Notes under the pieces: generated by a model | What the model was told of the DNA's origin: nothing | Databases searched by the model: none | What the model saw: the letters and a program-made list of their open reading frames with translations, nothing else | In this document: piece after piece, positions 43,721-45,032 of the stretch | How positions within the stretch are numbered: the first letter of the stretch is position 1 | Layout: every line of letters begins with the position of its first letter | Made by a program: the position numbers and the translations under genes | Source of the DNA: Candidatus Staskawiczbacteria bacterium RIFOXYC1_FULL_38_18 | GTDB taxonomy: Bacteria > Patescibacteriota > Minisyncoccia > Minisyncoccales > Staskawiczbacteraceae | Reading direction: 5' to 3' | Length of the DNA: 45,032 nt | Assembly: GCA_001822095.1 (NCBI GenBank) | Contig: MHPP01000032.1 | Span: forward strand, 1-45,032

Positions 43721-45032
43721 ATGAAAAAAACTTTTTTTAGGAATTGTTTTATATTATTAACCGGCGCGATACTTGTTGTAAGCGCTTTTTTTGTGTTTGC
43801 AGAACCCGTTTTTGCTGATACGGCCGATTACCCTGTAACCAGCGGGTCTGATAACAGCGGCGCGGCGTCTCAGACGTTTAATCCTTCAGACATTACTAAG
43901 CTCAACAATAGTGATGATGATAGAATGCAAAGCCAGGATTGGCCCAAAAATGTTTTTACTTATGACGAGACAAAATATATTGAATTTATTTTCAGTCCGA
44001 GCGTGCCTTCGGGCGCCTCAATATCCAGCGTGCAAGTAACTCATGAATATAGAAAGTCGGGAACTTTAAGTGGCGCAAAGCTGGAAATATGGAATGGGGG
44101 CGTTTGGCATGATGAGGTCTTAACTATTCCAGCGGTGTCTAACAACGACCTTTCTCAAACAATCGATGTTGGTTCTTATATAAATACGCCAACATCGGTT
44201 AACGAAATAAAAATAAGATTTTTAGCATACCGGGACGATAATAACAATACAAAAACTAGCCATGATTATATAAGGGTTTCTGTTGCATATACTGCAATTG
44301 ATTGGGTTGCTGTATTTAACGGCATACATGATTCATTAGTTGCGGGAGGGATTAACAACAATATTGATACCTGTGGAGCGACGCCAACGGCTTGTTTGGG
44401 TTTATATTTTGAAAAAACAGATTTTGGAAAAATAACTTTTAGCAGTTCATTGGATTTAACCGCCAGCGAAACGCAAACATTTTTGCAAAATTTGGGGAGT
44501 CAGTTAAATATTTCCAGCGAACAAGTTTCTCTTGATGTAAGCACAGCAACGGAATTTCAAAACAAAGGAGCCGCTTTGGAAATGTATGGTTTTCCTCATG
44601 GCGACGGAATTGATGCAGTTACTCAATCTGAATTGGTTGTTAAAAACGACAGCGGCGCGGTAATTGACCCCGCAGATCTAGCATATCCGTTAATCAGCAA
44701 TTTTGCTTGGGACAATTCCACCGGCACGGTAGCTTTTGGCGCCAGCCATTTCACAGGATTTTTCTTAAACGACACAATTAAGCCGTTTATAATATCTTTT
44801 AGCGTTCCGGAGGCTTCATCTTCATTAACTGTTTCCGGAATTACAGTTACTGCACACGACAACCGCGGAGTTGCCGGATATATGTTTACAGAAACCAGCA
44901 CCAAGCCGTTAGTCAGTTCGCTTGATTGGTCTTCGGGCGCGCCGTCAACTTATGTTTTTGCTACTCCCGGAACCAAAACACTTTATGCTTGGGTAAAAGA
45001 TGGCTATGACAATGTTTCTGATTTATATACAA
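43721..45032 (+). CDS. Secreted surface protein, 3' truncated by the window (not in ORF track)
   Basis: Open frame of 437 codons to window end; MKKTFFRNCFILLTGAILVVSAFFVFAEPVFADTADYPVTSGSDNSG... signal peptide and beta-rich/Ig-like segments. Confidence 0.8.
   Translation, partial: MKKTFFRNCFILLTGAILVVSAFFVFAEPVFADTADYPVTSGSDNSGAASQTFNPSDITKLNNSDDDRMQSQDWPKNVFTYDETKYIEFIFSPSVPSGASISSVQVTHEYRKSGTLSGAKLEIWNGGVWHDEVLTIPAVSNNDLSQTIDVGSYINTPTSVNEIKIRFLAYRDDNNNTKTSHDYIRVSVAYTAIDWVAVFNGIHDSLVAGGINNNIDTCGATPTACLGLYFEKTDFGKITFSSSLDLTASETQTFLQNLGSQLNISSEQVSLDVSTATEFQNKGAALEMYGFPHGDGIDAVTQSELVVKNDSGAVIDPADLAYPLISNFAWDNSTGTVAFGASHFTGFFLNDTIKPFIISFSVPEASSSLTVSGITVTAHDNRGVAGYMFTETSTKPLVSSLDWSSGAPSTYVFATPGTKTLYAWVKDGYDNVSDLYT

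Overview
This 45-kb, AT-rich window looks like the chromosome of a Candidate Phyla Radiation / Patescibacteria (probably Parcubacteria-type) bacterium; that placement is inferred from gene content and style, not from a phylogeny. The backbone is housekeeping: pheT 3' end, gyrB, mnmA, secE-nusG-rplK, gatB, miaA-miaB, thrS, dnaE, rnhB, rpmF-nusB-rnc-rpsP and spoVG. The accessory or unusual parts are: (1) a copper cluster with csoR, an HMA-TauE/SafE-cupredoxin fusion, a DUF1858-like CxxC protein and copA, followed by CPHC and CPVC redox proteins; (2) a dTMP operon with a Dcd-ThyA fusion, a second Dcd/dUTPase-like gene and folA; (3) a ~1.4 kb segment flanked by direct repeats of the dnaE 3' end that differ almost only at synonymous sites, suggesting an integration scar or a small integrated element; (4) a cell-surface locus (32.2-41.0 kb) with three related membrane-anchored small proteins and two giant Cys-rich repeat/EGF-like proteins, with a duplicated promoter module carrying a DnaA-box-like motif; a third secreted protein runs off the right edge; (5) several stand-alone transcription units with strong sigma70-type promoters, Shine-Dalgarno sites and terminators (small proteins or structured RNAs), unlike the SD-less backbone genes; (6) palindromic repeats inserted in frame in coding genes. 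No CRISPR array, rRNA, tRNA or transposase was recognised. All calls come from reading the sequence; no searches were run.
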